Shown: piece after piece, positions 10,305-23,986 of the stretch | Position numbering within the stretch: the first letter of the stretch is position 1 | Layout of the letters: every line of letters starts with the position of its first letter | Assembly (NCBI RefSeq): GCF_030463535.1 | Contig: NC_132888.1 | Coordinates: forward strand, 24,331,269-24,395,268 | Direction of reading: 5' to 3' | DNA length: 64,000 nucleotides | Source of the DNA: Salminus brasiliensis | Lineage: Eukaryota > Chordata > Actinopteri > Characiformes > Bryconidae | Translations under genes and position numbers: made by a program | The notes under the pieces: model-generated | What the model saw: the letters and a program-made list of their open reading frames with translations, nothing else | The model's database searches: none | Told to the model about the DNA's origin: nothing

Positions 10305-13300
10305 GCTTACGGCCATTCCACCCTTAGATCGCCTGATCTCGTCTGATCTCAGAAGCTATCTAGGGTTGGGCCTGGTTAGTACTTGAATGGGAGACTGTCT
10401 GGGAATACCAGGTGTTGTAAGCTTTTCCAGTCCTGCAAACAATTAAAGCTTACATTTCCATGTTATTTACATCTTTTGCACAAATTTGTAGTTGAAACTC
10501 TTTTGTGTTGTAAATTTTGATGTGTTGAAATGGAATGCTTTTTCTTGGTTTTGAACAAATATGGTCTTATCTATGAAATTTGAATCCTCTAGTTTGCAAG
10601 GTTCTTCTGCTTACGGCCATTCCACCCTTAGAACGCCTGATCTCGTCTGATCTCAGAAGCTACTTAGGGTTGGGCCTGGTTAGTACTTGAATGGGAGACT
10701 GGATGGGAATACCAGGTGTTGTAAGCTTTTCCAGTCCTGCAAACAATTAAAGCTTACATTTCCATGTTATTTACATCTTTTGCACAAATTTGTAGTTGAA
10801 ACTCTTTTGTGTTGTAAATTTTGATGTGTTGAAATGGAATGCTTTTTCTTGGTTTTAAACAAATATGGTCTTAGCTATGAAATTTGAATCCTCTAGTTTG
10901 CAAGGTTCTTCTGCTTACGGCCATTCCACCCTTAGATCGCCTGATCTCGTCTGATCTCAAAAGCTACCTAGGGTTGGGCCTGGTTAGTACTTGAATGGGA
11001 GACTGTCTGGGAATACCAGGTGTTGTAAGCTTTTCCAGTCCTGCAAACAATTAAAGCTTACATTTCCATGTTATTTACATCTTTTGCACAAATTTGTAGT
11101 TGAAACTCTTTTGTGTTGTAAATTTTGATGTGTTGAAATGGAATGCTTTTTCTTGGTTTTGAACAAATATGGTCTTATCTATGAAATTTGAATCCTCTAG
11201 TTTGCAAGGTTCTTCTGCTTACGGCCATTCCACCCTTAGAATGCCTGATCTTGTCTGATCTCAGAAGCTACCTAGGGTTGGGCCTGGTTAGTACTTGAAT
11301 GGGAGACTGAATGGGAATACCAGGTGTTGTAAGCTTTTTCAATCCTGCAAACAAAGAAAGCTTACATTTCCATGTTATTTACATCTTTTGCACAAATTTG
11401 TAGTTGCAACTCTTTTGTGTTGTAAATGTTGATGTGTTAAAATGGAATGCTTTTTCTTGGTTTTGAACAAATATGGTCTTAGCTATGAAATTTGAATCCT
11501 CTAGTTTGCAAGGTTCTTCTGCTTACGGCCATTCCACCCTTAGAATGCCTGATCTTGTCTGATCTCAAAAGCTACCTAGGGTTGGGCCTGGTTAGTACTT
11601 GAATGGGAGACTGAATGGGAATACCAGGTGTTGAAAGCTTTTTCAATCCTGCAAACAAAGAAAGCTTACATTTCCATTTTTTTTTCATCTTTTGCACAAA
11701 TTTGTATTTGAAACTCTTTTGTGTTGTAAATGTTGATGTGTTGAAATGGAATGCTTTTTCTTGATTTTGAACAAATATGGTCTTAGCTATGAAATTTGAA
11801 TCCTCTAGTTTGCAAGGTTCTTCTGCTTACGGCCATTCCACCCTTAGATCGCCTGATCTTGTCTGATCTCAGAAGCTACCTAGGGTTGGGCCTGGTTAGT
11901 ACTTGAATGGGAGACTGAATGGGAATACCAGGTGTTGTAAGCTTTTCCAGTCCTGCAAACAAAGAAAGCTTACATTTCCATGTTATTTACATCTTTTGCA
12001 CAAATTTGTAGTTGAAACTCTTTTGTGTTGTAAATGTTGATGTGTTAAAATGGAATGCTTTTTCTTGGTTTTGAACAAATATGGTCTTAGCTATGAAATT
12101 TGAATCCTCTAGTTTGCAAGGTTCTTCTGCTTACGGCCATTCCACCCTTAGATTGCCTGATCTCGTCTGATCTCAGAAGCTATCTAGGGTTGGGCCTGGT
12201 TAGTACTTGAATGGGAGACTGGATGGGAATACCAGGTGTTGTAAGCTTTTCCAGTCCTGCAAACAATTAAAGCTTACATTTCCATGTTATTTACATCTTT
12301 TGCACAAATTTGTAGTTGAAACTCTTTTGTGTTGTAAATTTTGATGTGTTGAAATGGAATGCTTTTTCTTGGTTTTGAACAAATATGGTCTTATCTATGA
12401 AATTTGAATCCTCTAGTTTGCAAGGTTCTTTTGCTTGCGGCCGTTCCACCCTTAGAATGCCTGATCTTGTCTGATCTCAGAAGCTACCTAGGGTTGGGCC
12501 TGGTTAGTACTTAAATGGGAGACTGAATGGGAATACCAGGTGTTGTAAGCATTTTCAATCCTGCAAACAAAGAAAGCTTACATTTCCATGTTATTTACAT
12601 CTTTTGCACAAATTTGTATTTGAAACTGTTTTGTGTTGTAAATGTTGATGTGTTGAAATGGAATGCTTTTTCTTGATTTTGAACAAATATGGTCTTAGCT
12701 ATGAAATTTGAATCCTCTAGTTTGCAAGGTTCTTCTGCTTACGGCCATTCCACCCTTAGAACGCCTGATCTCGTCTGATCTCAGAAGCTACCTAGGGTTG
12801 GGCCTGGTTAGTGCTTGAATGGGAGACTGAATGGGAATACCAAGTGTTGTAAGCTTTTCCAGTCCTGCAAACAATTAAAGCTTACATTTCCATGTTATTT
12901 ACATCTTTTGCACAAATTTGTAGTTGAAACTCTTTTGTGTTGTAAATTTTGATGTGTTGAAATGGAATGCTTTTTCTTGGTTTTGAACAAATATGGTCTT
13001 ATCTATGAAATTTGAATCCTCTAGTTTGCAAGGTTCTTCTGCTTACGGCCATTCCACCCTTAGAATGCCTGATCTTGTCTGATCTCAGAAGCTAGCTAGG
13101 GTTGGGCCTGGTTAGTACTTGAATGGGAGACTGAATGGGAATACCAGGTGTTGTAAGCTTTTTCAATCCTGCAAACAAAGAAAGCTTACATTTCCATGTT
13201 ATTTACATCTTTTGCACAAATTTGTAGTTGAAACTCTTTTGTGTTGTAAATGTTGATGTGTTAAAATTGAATGCTTTTTCTTGGTTTTGAACAAATATGG

Positions 13301-13648
13301 TCTTAGCTATGAAATTTGAATCCTCTAGTTTGCAAGGTTCTTCTGCTTACGGCCATTCCACCCTTAGATCGCATGATCTCGTCTGATCTCAGAAGCTACC
13401 TAGGGTTGGGCCTGGTTAGTACATGAATGGGAGACTGTGTGGGAATACCAGGTGTTGTAAGCTTTTCCAGTCCTGCAAACAATTAAAGCTTACATTTCCA
13501 TGTTATTTACATCTTTTGCACAAATTTGTAGTTGAAACTCTTTTGTGTTGTAAATTTTGATGTGTTGAAATGGAATGCTTTTTCTTGGTTTTGAACAAAT
13601 ATGGTCTTATCTATGAAATTTGAATCCTCTAGTTTGCAAGGTTCTTCT
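10305..13648 (+). repeat. 11-unit block, copy 2 (3344 bp)
   Basis: This is the direct tandem copy of 6961-10304. Its last unit (13345) continues with CTTATC and then with units that match the region after 3313 (shift of 34 units). Bases 1 to about 1670 also match 11249 onwards (shift of 37 units), so the window start is a further, partly rearranged copy of the same superblock. Confidence 0.85.
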
Positions 13649-16600
13649 GCTTACGGCCATTCCACTCTTAGAATGCCTGATCTTGTCTGATCTCAGAAGC
13701 TAGCTAGGGTTGGGCCTGGTTAGTACTTGAATGGGAGACTGAATGGGAATACCAGGTGTTGTAAGCTTTTTCAATCCTGCAAACAAAGAAAGCTTACATT
13801 TCCATGTTATTTACATCTTTTGCACAAATTTGTAGTTGAAACTCTTTTGTTTTGTAAATGTTGATGTATTAAAATGGAATGCTTTTTCTTGGTTTTGAAC
13901 AAATATGGTCTTAGCTATGAAATTTGAATCCTCTAGTTTGCAAGGTTCTTCTGCTTACGGCCATTCCACCCTTAGAATGCCTGATCTTGTCTGATCTCAG
14001 AAGCTACCTAGGGTTGGGCCTGGTTAGTACTTGAATGGGAGACTGAATGGGAATACCAGGTGTTGTAAGCTTTTTCAATCCTGCAAACAAAGAAAGCTTA
14101 CATTTCCATTTTTTTTTCATCTTTTGCACAAATTTGTATTTGAAACTCTTTTGTGTTGTAAATGTTGATGTGTTGAAATGGAATGCTTTTTCTTGATTTT
14201 GAACAAATATGGTCTTAGCTATGAAATTTGAATCCTCTAGTTTGCAAGGTTCTTCTGCTTACGGCCATTCCACCCTTAGATCGCCTGATCTTGTCTGATC
14301 TCAGAAGCTACCTAGGGTTGGGCTTGGTTAGTACTTGAATGGGAGACTGTTTGGGAATACCAGGTGTTGTAAGCTTTTCCAGTCCTGCAAACAATTAAAG
14401 CTTACATTTCCATGTTATTTACATCTTTTGCACAAATTTGTAGTTGAAACTCTTTTGTGTTGTAAATTTTGATGTGTTGAAATGGAATGCTTTTTCTTGG
14501 TTTTGAACAAATATGGTCTTATCTATGAAATTTGAATCCTCTAGTTTGCAAGGTTCTTCTGCTTGCGGCCATTCCACCCTTAGAATGCCTGATCTTGTCT
14601 GATCTCAGAAGCTACCTAGGGTTGGGCCTGGTTAGTACTTGAATGGGAGACTGAATGGGAATACCAGGTGTTGTAAGCTTTTTCAATCCTGCAAACAAAG
14701 AAAGCTTACATTTCCATGTTATTTACATCTTTTGCACAAATTTGTAGTTGAAACTCTTTTGTGTTGTAAATGTTGATGTGTTAAAATGGAATGCTTTTTC
14801 TTGGTTTTGAACAAATATGGTCTTAGCTATGAAATTTGAATCCTCTAGTTTGCAAGGTTCTTCTGCTTACGGCCATTCCACCCTTAGATCCCCTGATCTC
14901 GTCTGATCTCAGAAACTATCTAGGGTTGGGCCTGGTTAGTACTTGAATGGGAGACTGGATGGGAATACCAGGTGTTGTAAGCTTTTCCAGTCCTGCAAAC
15001 AATTAAAGCTTACATTTCCATGTTATTTACATCTTTTGCACAAATTTGTAGTTGAAACTCTTTTGTGTTGTAAATTTTGATGTGTTGAAATGGAATGCTT
15101 TTTCTTGGTTTTGAACAAATATGGTCTTATCTATGAAATTTGAATCCTCTAGTTTGCAAGGTTCTTCTGCTTGCGGCCATTCCACCCTTAGAATGCCTGA
15201 TCTTGTCTGATCTCAGAAGCTACCTAGGGTTGGGCCTGGTTAGTACTTAAATGGGAGACTGAATGGGAATACCAGGTGTTGTAAGCTTTTTCAATCCTGC
15301 AAACAAAGAAAGCTTACATTTCCATGTTATTTACATCTTTTGCACAAATTTGTATTTGAAACTCTTTTGTGTTGTAAATGTTGATGTGTTGAAATGGAAT
15401 GCTTTTTCTTGATTTTGAACAAATATGGTCTTAGCTATGAAATTTGAATCCTCTAGTTTGCAAGGTTCTTCTGCTTACGGCCATTCCACCCTTAGAACGC
15501 CTGATCTCGTCTGATCTCAGAAGCTACCTAGGGTTGGGCCTGGTTAGTGCTTGAATGGGAGACTGAATGGGAATACCAGGTGTTGTAAGCTTTTCCAGTC
15601 CTGCAAACAATTAAAGCTTACATTTCCATGTTATTTACATCTTTTGCACAAATTTGTAGTTGAAACTCTTTTGTGTTGTAAATTTTGATGTGTTGAAATG
15701 GAATGCTTTTTCTTGGTTTTGAACAAATATGGTCTTATCTATGAAATTTGAATCCTCTAGTTTGCAAGGTTTTTCTGCTTACGGCCATTCCACCCTTAGA
15801 ATGCCTGATCTTGTCTGATCTCAGAAGCTACCTAGGGTTGGGCCTGGTTAGTACTTGAATGGGAGACTGAATGGGAATACCAGGTGTTGTAAGCTTTTTC
15901 AATCCTGCAAACAAAGAAAGCTTACATTTCCATGTTATTTACATCTTTTGCACAAATTTGTAGTTGAAACTCTTTTGTGTTGTAAATGTTGATGTGTTAA
16001 AATGGAATGTTTTTTCTTGGTTTTGAACAAATATGGTCTTAGCTATGAAATTTGAATCCTCTAGTTTGCAAGGTTCTTCTGCTTACGGCCATTCCACCCT
16101 TAGATCGCCTGATCTCGTCTGATCTCAGAAGCTATCTAGGGTTGGGCCTGGTTAGTACTTGAATGGGAGACTGGATGGGAATACCAGGTGTTGTAAGCTT
16201 TTCCAGTCCTGCAAACAATTAAAGCTTACATTTCCATGTTATTTACATCTTTTGCACAAATTTGTAGTTGAAACTCTTTTGTGTTGTAAATGTTGATGTG
16301 TTAAAATGGAATGCTTTTTCTTGGTTTTGAACAAATATGGTCTTAGCTATGAAATTTGAATCCTCTAGTTTGCAAGGTTCTTCTGCTTACGACCATTCCA
16401 CCTTTAGATCGCCTGATCTCGTCTGATCTCAGAAGCTACCTAGGGTTGGGCCTGGTTAGTACTTGAATGGGAGACTGTCTGGGAATACCAGGTGTTGTAA
16501 GCTTTTCCAGTCCTGCAAACAATTAAAGCTTACATTTCCATGTTATTTACATCTTTTGCACAAATTTGTAGTTGAAACTCTTTTGTGTTGTAAATTTTGA

Positions 16601-18209
16601 TGTGTTGAAATGGAATGCTTTTTCTTGATTTTGAACAAATATGGTCTTATCTATGAAATTTGAATCCTCTAGTTTGCAAGGTTCTTCTGCTTACGGTCAT
16701 TCCACCCTTAGAATGCCTGATCTTGTCTGATCTCAGAAGCTACCTAGGGTTGGGCCTGGTTAGTACTTGAATGGGAGACTGAATGGGAATACCAGGTGTT
16801 GTAAGCTTTTTCAATCCTGCAAACAAAGAAAGCTTACATTTCCATGTTATTTACATTTTTTGCACAAATTTGTAGTTGAAACTCTTTTGTGTTGTAAATG
16901 TTGATGTGTTAAAATGGAATGCTTTTTCTTGGTTTTGAACAAATATGGTCTTAGCTATGAAATTTGAATCCTCTAGTTTGCAAGGTTCTTCTGCTTACGG
17001 CCATTCCACCCTTAGATCGCCTGATCTCGTCTGATCTCAGAAGCTAGCTAGGGTTGGGCCTGGTTAGTACTTGAATGGGAGACTGTCTGGGAATACCAGG
17101 TGTTGTAAGCTTTTCCAGTCCTGCAAACAATTAAAGCTTACATTTCCATGTTATTTACATCTTTTGCACAAATCTGTAGTTGAAACTCTTTTGTGTTGTA
17201 AATTTTGATGTGTTGAAATGGAATGCTTTTTCTTGGTTTTGAAAAAATATGGTCTTATCTATGAAATTTGAATCCTCTAGTTTGCAAGGTTCTTCTGCTT
17301 ACGGCCATTCCACCCTTAGAATGCCTGATCTTGTCTGATCTCAGAAGCTAGCTAGGGTTGGGCCTGGTTAGTACTTGAATGGGAGACTGAATGGGAATAC
17401 CAGGTGTTGTAAGCTTTTTCAATCCTGCAAACAAAGAAAGCTTACATTTCCATGTTATTTACATCTTTTGCACAAATTTGTAGTTGAAACTCTTTTGTGT
17501 TGTAAATGTTGATGTGTTAAAATGGAATGCTTTTTCTTGGTTTTGAACAAATATGGTCTTAGCTATGAAATTTGAATCCTCTAGTTTGCAAGGTTCTTCT
17601 GCTTACGGCCATTCCACCCTTAGATCGCCTGATCTCGTCTGATCTCAGACGCTATCTAGGGTTGGGCCGGGTTAGTACTTGAATGGGAGACTGGATGGGA
17701 ATACCAGGTGTTGTAAGCTTTTCCAGTCCTGCAAACAATTAAAGCTTACATTTCCATGTTATTTACATATTTTGCACAAATTTGTAGTTGAAACTCTTTT
17801 GTGTTGTAAATGTTGATGTGTTAAAATGGAATGCTTTTTCTTGGTTTTAAACAAATATGGTCTTATCTATGAAATTTGAATCCTCTAGTTTGCAAGGTTC
17901 TTCTGCTTACGGCCATTCCACCCTTAGATTGCCTGATCTCGTCTGATCTCAGAAGCTACCTAGGGTTGGGCCTGGTTAGTACATGAATGGGAGACTGTGT
18001 GGGAATACCAGGTGTTGTAAGCTTTTCCAGTCCTGCAAACAATTAAAGCTTACATTTCCATGTTATTTACATCTTTTGCACAAATTTGTAGTTGAAACTC
18101 TTTTGTGTTGTAAATTTTGACGTGTTGAAATGGAATGCTTTTTCTTGGTTTTGAACAAATATGGTTCTTATCTATGAAATTTGAATCCTCTAGTTTGCAA
18201 GGTTCTTCT

Positions 18210-18818
18210 GCTTATGGCCATTCCACCCTTAGAACGCCTGATCTCGTCTGATCTCAGAAGCTACCTAGGGTTGGGCCTGGTTAGTACTTGAATGGGAGAC
18301 TGTCTGGGAATACCAGGTGTTGTAAGCTTTTCCAGTCCTGCAAACAATTAAAGCTTACATTTCCATGTTATTTACATCTTTTCCACAAATTTGTAGTTGA
18401 AACTCTTTTGTGTTGTAAATTTTGATGTGTTGAAATGGAATGCTTTTTCTTGGTTTTGAACAAATATGGTTCTTATCTATGAAATTTGAATCCTCTAGTT
18501 TGCAAGGTTCTTCTGCTTATGGCCATTCCACCCTTAGAACGCCTGATCTCGTCTGATCTCAGAAGCTACCTAGGGTTGGGCCTGGTTAGTACTTGAATGG
18601 GAGACTGTCTGGGAATACCAGGTGTTGTAAGCTTTTCCAGTCCTGCAAACAATTAAAGCTTACATTTCCATGTTATTTACATCTTTTCCACAAATTTGTA
18701 GTTGAAACTCTTTTGTGTTGTAAATTTTGATGTGTTGAAATGGAATACTTTTTCTTTGTTTTGAACAAATATGGTCTTATCTATGAAATTTGAATCCTCT
18801 AGTTTGCAAGGTTCTTCA
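18210..18818 (+). repeat. Single-unit tandem duplication (units 60-61)
   Basis: Units 60 and 61 share GCTTATGGCC, ACGCC, GACTGTCTGGG and the rare TTTTCCAC in the spacer. The ends of units 59 and 60 both carry an extra T in ATGGTTCTTATC, which makes those two units 305 bp. The shared insertion places the duplicated segment from the end of unit 59 through most of unit 60. Confidence 0.8.
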
Positions 18819-18938
18819 GCTTATGGCCATTCCACCCTTAGAACGCATGATCTTGTCTGATCTCAGAAGCTACCTACGGTTGGGCCGGGTTAGTACTTGA
18901 ATGGGAGAGTGGATGGGAATACCAGGTGTTGTAAGCTT
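18819..18938 (+). pseudogene. 5S rRNA-like outlier gene, donor-like copy (unit 62)
   Basis: This copy carries an unusual set of changes: TTCAGCTTATGG at the start, ACGCATGATCTTG, CTACGGTTGGGCCGGG across box A and the intermediate element, and GGGAGAGTGGATGGG across box C. GAGAG for GAGAC removes pair G86-C91, so box C and helix IV are both damaged. The same set appears again only at 34321, far away in the array. It is almost certainly non-functional. Confidence 0.8.
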
Positions 18939-19122
18939 TTCCAGTCCTGCAAACAATTAAAGCTTACATTTCCATGTTATTTACATCTTTTGCACAAATT
19001 TGTAGTTGAAACTCTTTTGTGTTGTAAATTTTGATGTGTTGAAATGGAATGCTTTTTCTTGGTTTTGAACAAATATGGTCTTATCTATGAAATTTGAATC
19101 CTCTAGTTTGCAAGGCTCTTCT

Positions 19123-20946
19123 GCTTACGGCCATTCCACCCTTAGAACGCCTGATCTTGTCTGATCTCAGAAGCTACCTAGGGTTGGGCCTGGTTAGTAC
19201 TTGGATGGGAGACTGGATGGGAATACCAGGTGTTGTAAGCTTTTCCAGTCCTGCAAACAATTAAAGCTTACATTTCCATGTTATTTACATATTTTGCACA
19301 AATTTGTAGTTGAAACTCTTTTGTGTTGTAAATGTTGATGTGTTAAAATGGAATGCTTTTTCTTGATTTTGAACAAATATGGTCTTAGCTATGAAATTTG
19401 AATCCTCTAGTTTGCAAGGTTCTTCTGCTTACGGCCATTCCACCCTTAGATCGCCTGATCTCGTCTGATCTCAGAAGCTACCTAGGGTTGGGCCTGGTTA
19501 GTACTTGAATGGGAGACTGTCTGGGAATACCAGGTGTTGTAAGCTTTTCCAGTCCTGCAAACAATTAAAGCTTACATTTTCATGTTATTTACATCTTTTG
19601 CACAAATTTGTAGTTGAAACTCTTTTGTGTTGTAAATTTTGATGTGTTGAAATGGAATGCTTTTTCTTGGTTTTGAACAAATATGGTCTTATCTATGAAA
19701 TTTGAATCCTCTAATTTGCAAGGTTCTTCTGCTTACGGCCATTCCACCCTTAGAATGCCTGATCTTGTCTGATCTCAGAAGCTACCTAGGGATGGGCCTG
19801 GTTAGTACTTGAATGGGAGACTGAATGGGAATACCAGGTGTTGTAAGCTTTTTCAATCCTGCAAACAAAGAAAGCTTACATTTCCATGTTATTTACATCT
19901 TTTGCACAAATTTGTAGTTGAAACTCTTTTGTGTTGTAAATGTTGATGTGTTAAAATGGAATGCTTTTTCTTGGTTTTGAACAAATATGGTCTTAGCTAT
20001 GAAATTTGAATCCTCTAGTTTGCAAGGTTCTTCTGCTTACGGCCATTCCACCCTTAGAACGCCTGATCTCGTCTGCTCTCAGAAGCTACCTAGGGTTGGG
20101 CCTGGTTAGTACTTGAATGGGAGACTGAATGGGAATACCAGGTGTTGTAAGCTTTTCCAGTCCTGCAAACAATTAAAGCTTACATTTCCATGTTATTTAC
20201 ATATTTTGCACAAATTTGTAGTTGAAACTCTTTTGTGTTGTAAATGTTGATGTGTTAAAATGGAATGCTTTTTCTTGATTTTGAACAAATATGGTCTTAG
20301 CTATGAAATTTGAATCCTCTAGTTTGCAAGGTTCTTCTGCTTACGGCCATTCCACCCTTAGATCGCCTGATCTCGTCTGATCTCAGAAGCTACCTAGGGT
20401 TGGGCCTGGTTAGTACTTGAATGGGAGACTGTCTGGGAATACCAGGTGTTGTAAGCTTTTCCAGTCCTGCAAACAATTAAAGCTTACATTTCCATGTTAT
20501 TTACATCTTTTGCACAAATTTGTAGTTGAAACTCTTTTGTGTTGTAAATTTTGATGTGTTGAAATGGAATGCTTTTTCTTGGTTTTGAACAAATATGGTC
20601 TTATCTATGAAATTTGAATCCTCTAATTTGCAAGGTTCTTCTGCTTACGGCCATTCCACCCTTAGAATACCTGATCTTGTCTGATCTCAGAAGCTACCTA
20701 GGGTTGGGCCTGGTTAGTACTTGAATGGGAGACTGAATGGGAATACCAGGTGTTGTAAGCTTTTTCAATCCTGCAAACAAAGAAAGCTTACATTTCCATG
20801 TTATTTACATCTTTTGCACAAATTTGTAGTTGAAACTCTTTTGTGTTGTAAATGTTGATGTGTTAAAATGGAATGCTTTTTCTTGGTTTTGAACAAATAT
20901 GGTCTTAGCTATGAAATTTGAATCCTCTAGTTTGCAAGGTTCTTCT
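19123..20946 (+). repeat. 3-unit duplication, units 63-65 and 66-68
   Basis: Both triplets contain an ACGCC gene followed by a spacer with ACATATTTTGC and TTGATTTTG. Next comes a TCT gene whose spacer ends in CTCTAATTTGC (at 19710 and 20622, exactly 912 bp apart), and then an ATGCC gene with a type A spacer. Copies differ by several substitutions, including CTGCTCTC in unit 66. Confidence 0.65.
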
Positions 20947-23900
20947 GCTTACGGCCATTCCACCCTTAGATCGCCTGATCTCGTCTGATCTCAGAAGCTA
21001 TCTAGGGTTGGGCCTGGTTAGTACTTGAATGGGAGACTGGATGGGAATACCAGGTGTTGTAAGCTTTTCCAGTCCTGCAAACAATTAAAGCTTACATTTC
21101 CATGTTATTTACATCTTTTGCACAAATTTGTAGTTGAAACTCTTTTGTGTTGTAAATTTTGATGTGTTGAAATGGAATGCTTTTTCTTGGTTTTGAACAA
21201 ATATGGTCTTAGCTATGAAATTTGAATCCTCTAGTTTGCAAGGTTCTTCTGCTTACGGCCATTCCACCCTTAGATCGCCTGATCTCGTCTGATCTCAGAA
21301 GCTATCTAGGGTTGGGTCTGGTTAGTACTTGAATGGGAGACTGGATGGGAATACCAGGTGTTGTAAGCTTTTCCAGTCCTGCAAACAATTAAAGCTTACA
21401 TTTCCATGTTATTTACATCTTTTGCACAAATTTGTAGTTGAAACTCTTTTGTGTTGTAAATTTTGATGTGTTGAAATGGAATGCTTTTTCTTGGTTTTGA
21501 ACAAATATGGTCTTATCTATGAAATTTGAATCCTCTAGTTTGCAAGGTTCTTCTGCTTATGGCCATTCCACCCTTAGAATGCCTGATCTTGTCTGATCTC
21601 AGAAGCTACCTAGGGTTGGGCCTGTTTAGTACTTGAATGGGAGACTGAATGGGAATACCAGGTGTTGTAAGCTTTTCCAGTCCTGCAAACAATTAAAGCT
21701 TACATTTCCATTTTATTTACATATTTTGCACAAATTTGTAGTTGAAACTCTTTTGTGTTGTAAATGTTGATGTGTTAAAATGGAATGCTTTTTCTTGATT
21801 TTGAACAAATTTGGTCTTAGCTATGAAATTTGAATCCTCTAGTTTGCAAGGTTCTTCTGCTTACGGCCATTCCACCCTTAGATCGCCTGATCTCCTCTGA
21901 TCTCAGAAGCTACCTAGGGTTGGGCCTGGTTAGTACTTGAATGGGAGACTGTCTGGGAATACCAGGTGTTGTATGCTTTTCCAGTCCTGCAAACAATTAA
22001 AGCTTACATTTCCATGTTATTTACATCTTTTGCACAAATTTGTAGTTGAAACTCTTTTGTGTTGTAAATGTTGATGTGTTGAAATGGAATGCTTTTTCTT
22101 GGTTTTGAACAAATATGGTCTTAGCTATGAAATTTGAATCCTCTAGTTTGCAAGGTTCTTCTGCTTGCGGCCATTCCACCCTTAGATCGCCTGATCTTGT
22201 CTGATCTCAGAAGCTATCTAGGGTTGGGCCTGGTTAGTACTTGAATGGGAGACTGGATGGGAATACCAGGTGTTGTAAGCTTTTCCAGTCCTGCAAACAA
22301 TTAAAGCTTACATTTCCATGTTATTTACATCTTTTGCACAAATTTGTAGTTGAAACTCTTTTGTGTTGTAAATTTTGATGTGTTGAAATGGAATGCTTTT
22401 TCTTGGTTTTGAACAAATATGGTCTTAGCTATGAAATTTGAATCCTCTAGTTTGCAAGGTTCTTCTGCTTACGGCCATTCCACCCTTAGATCGCCTGATC
22501 TCGTCTGATCTCAGAAGCTATCTAGGGTTGGGCCTGGTTAGTACTTGAATGGGAGACTGGATGGGAATACCAGGTGTTGTAAGCTTTTCCAGTCCTGCAA
22601 ACAATTAAAGCTTACATTTCCATGTTATTTACATCTTTTGCACAAATTTGTAGTTGAAACTCTTTTGTGTTGTAAATTTTGATGTGTTGAAATGGAATGC
22701 TTTTTCTTGGTTTTGAACAAATATGGTCTTATCTATGAAATTTGAATCCTCTAGTTTGCAAGGTTCTTCTGCTTACGGCCATTCCACCCTTAGAACGCCT
22801 GATCTTGTCTGATCTCAGAAGCTACCTAGGGTTGGGCCTGGTTAGTACTTGGATGGGAGACTGAATGGGAATACCAGGTGTTGTAAGCTTTTCCAGTCCT
22901 GCAAACAATTAAAGCTTACATTTCCATGTTATTTACATATTTTGCACAAATTTGTAGTTGAAACTCTTTTGTGTTGTAAATGTTGATGTGTTAAAATGGA
23001 ATGCTTTTTCTTGATTTTGAACAAATGTGGTCTTAGCTATGAAATTTGAATCCTCTAGTTTGCAAGGTTCTTCTGCTTACGGCCATTCCACCCTTAGATC
23101 GCCTGATCTCGTCTGATCTCAGAAGCTACCTAGGGTTGGGCCTGGTTAGTACTTGAATGGGAGACTTTCTGGGAATACCAGGTGATGTAAGCTTTTCCAG
23201 TCCTGCAAACAATTAAAGCTTACATTTCCATGTTATTTACATCTTTTGCACAAATTTGTAGTTGAAACTCTTTTGTGTTGTAAATTTTGATGTGTTGAAA
23301 TGGAATGCTTTTTCTTGGTTTTGAACAAATATGGTCTTATCTATGAAATTTGAATCCTCTAGTTTGCAAGGTTCTTCTGCTTACGGCCATTCCGCCCTTA
23401 GAATGCCTGATCTTGTCTGATCTCAGAAGCTACCTAGGGTTGGGCCTGGTTAGTACTTAAATGGGAGACTGAATGGGAATACCAGGTGTTGTAAGCTTTT
23501 TCAATCCTGCAAACAAAGAAAGCTTACATTTCCATTTTTTTTTCATCTTTTGCACAAATTTGTATTTGAAACTCTTTTGTATTGTAAATGTTGATGTGTT
23601 AAAATGGAATGCTTTTTCTTGATTTTGAACAAATATGGTCTTAGCTATGAAATTTGAATCCTCTAGTTTGCAAGGTTCTTCTGCTTACGGCCATTCCACC
23701 CTTAGATCGCCTGATCTCGTCTGATCTCAGAAGCTACCTAGGGTTGGGCCTGGTTAGTACTTGAATGGGAGACTGTCTTGGAATACCAGGTGTTGTAAGC
23801 TTTTCCAGTCCTGCAAACAATTAAAGCTTACATTTCCATGTTATTTACATCTTTTGCACAAATTTGTAGTTGAAACTCTTTTGTGTTGTAAATTTTGATG

Positions 23901-23986
23901 TGTTGAAATGGAATGCTTTTTCTTGGTTTTGAACAAATATGGTCTTATCTATGAAATTTGAATCCTCTAGTTTGCAAGGTTCTTCT

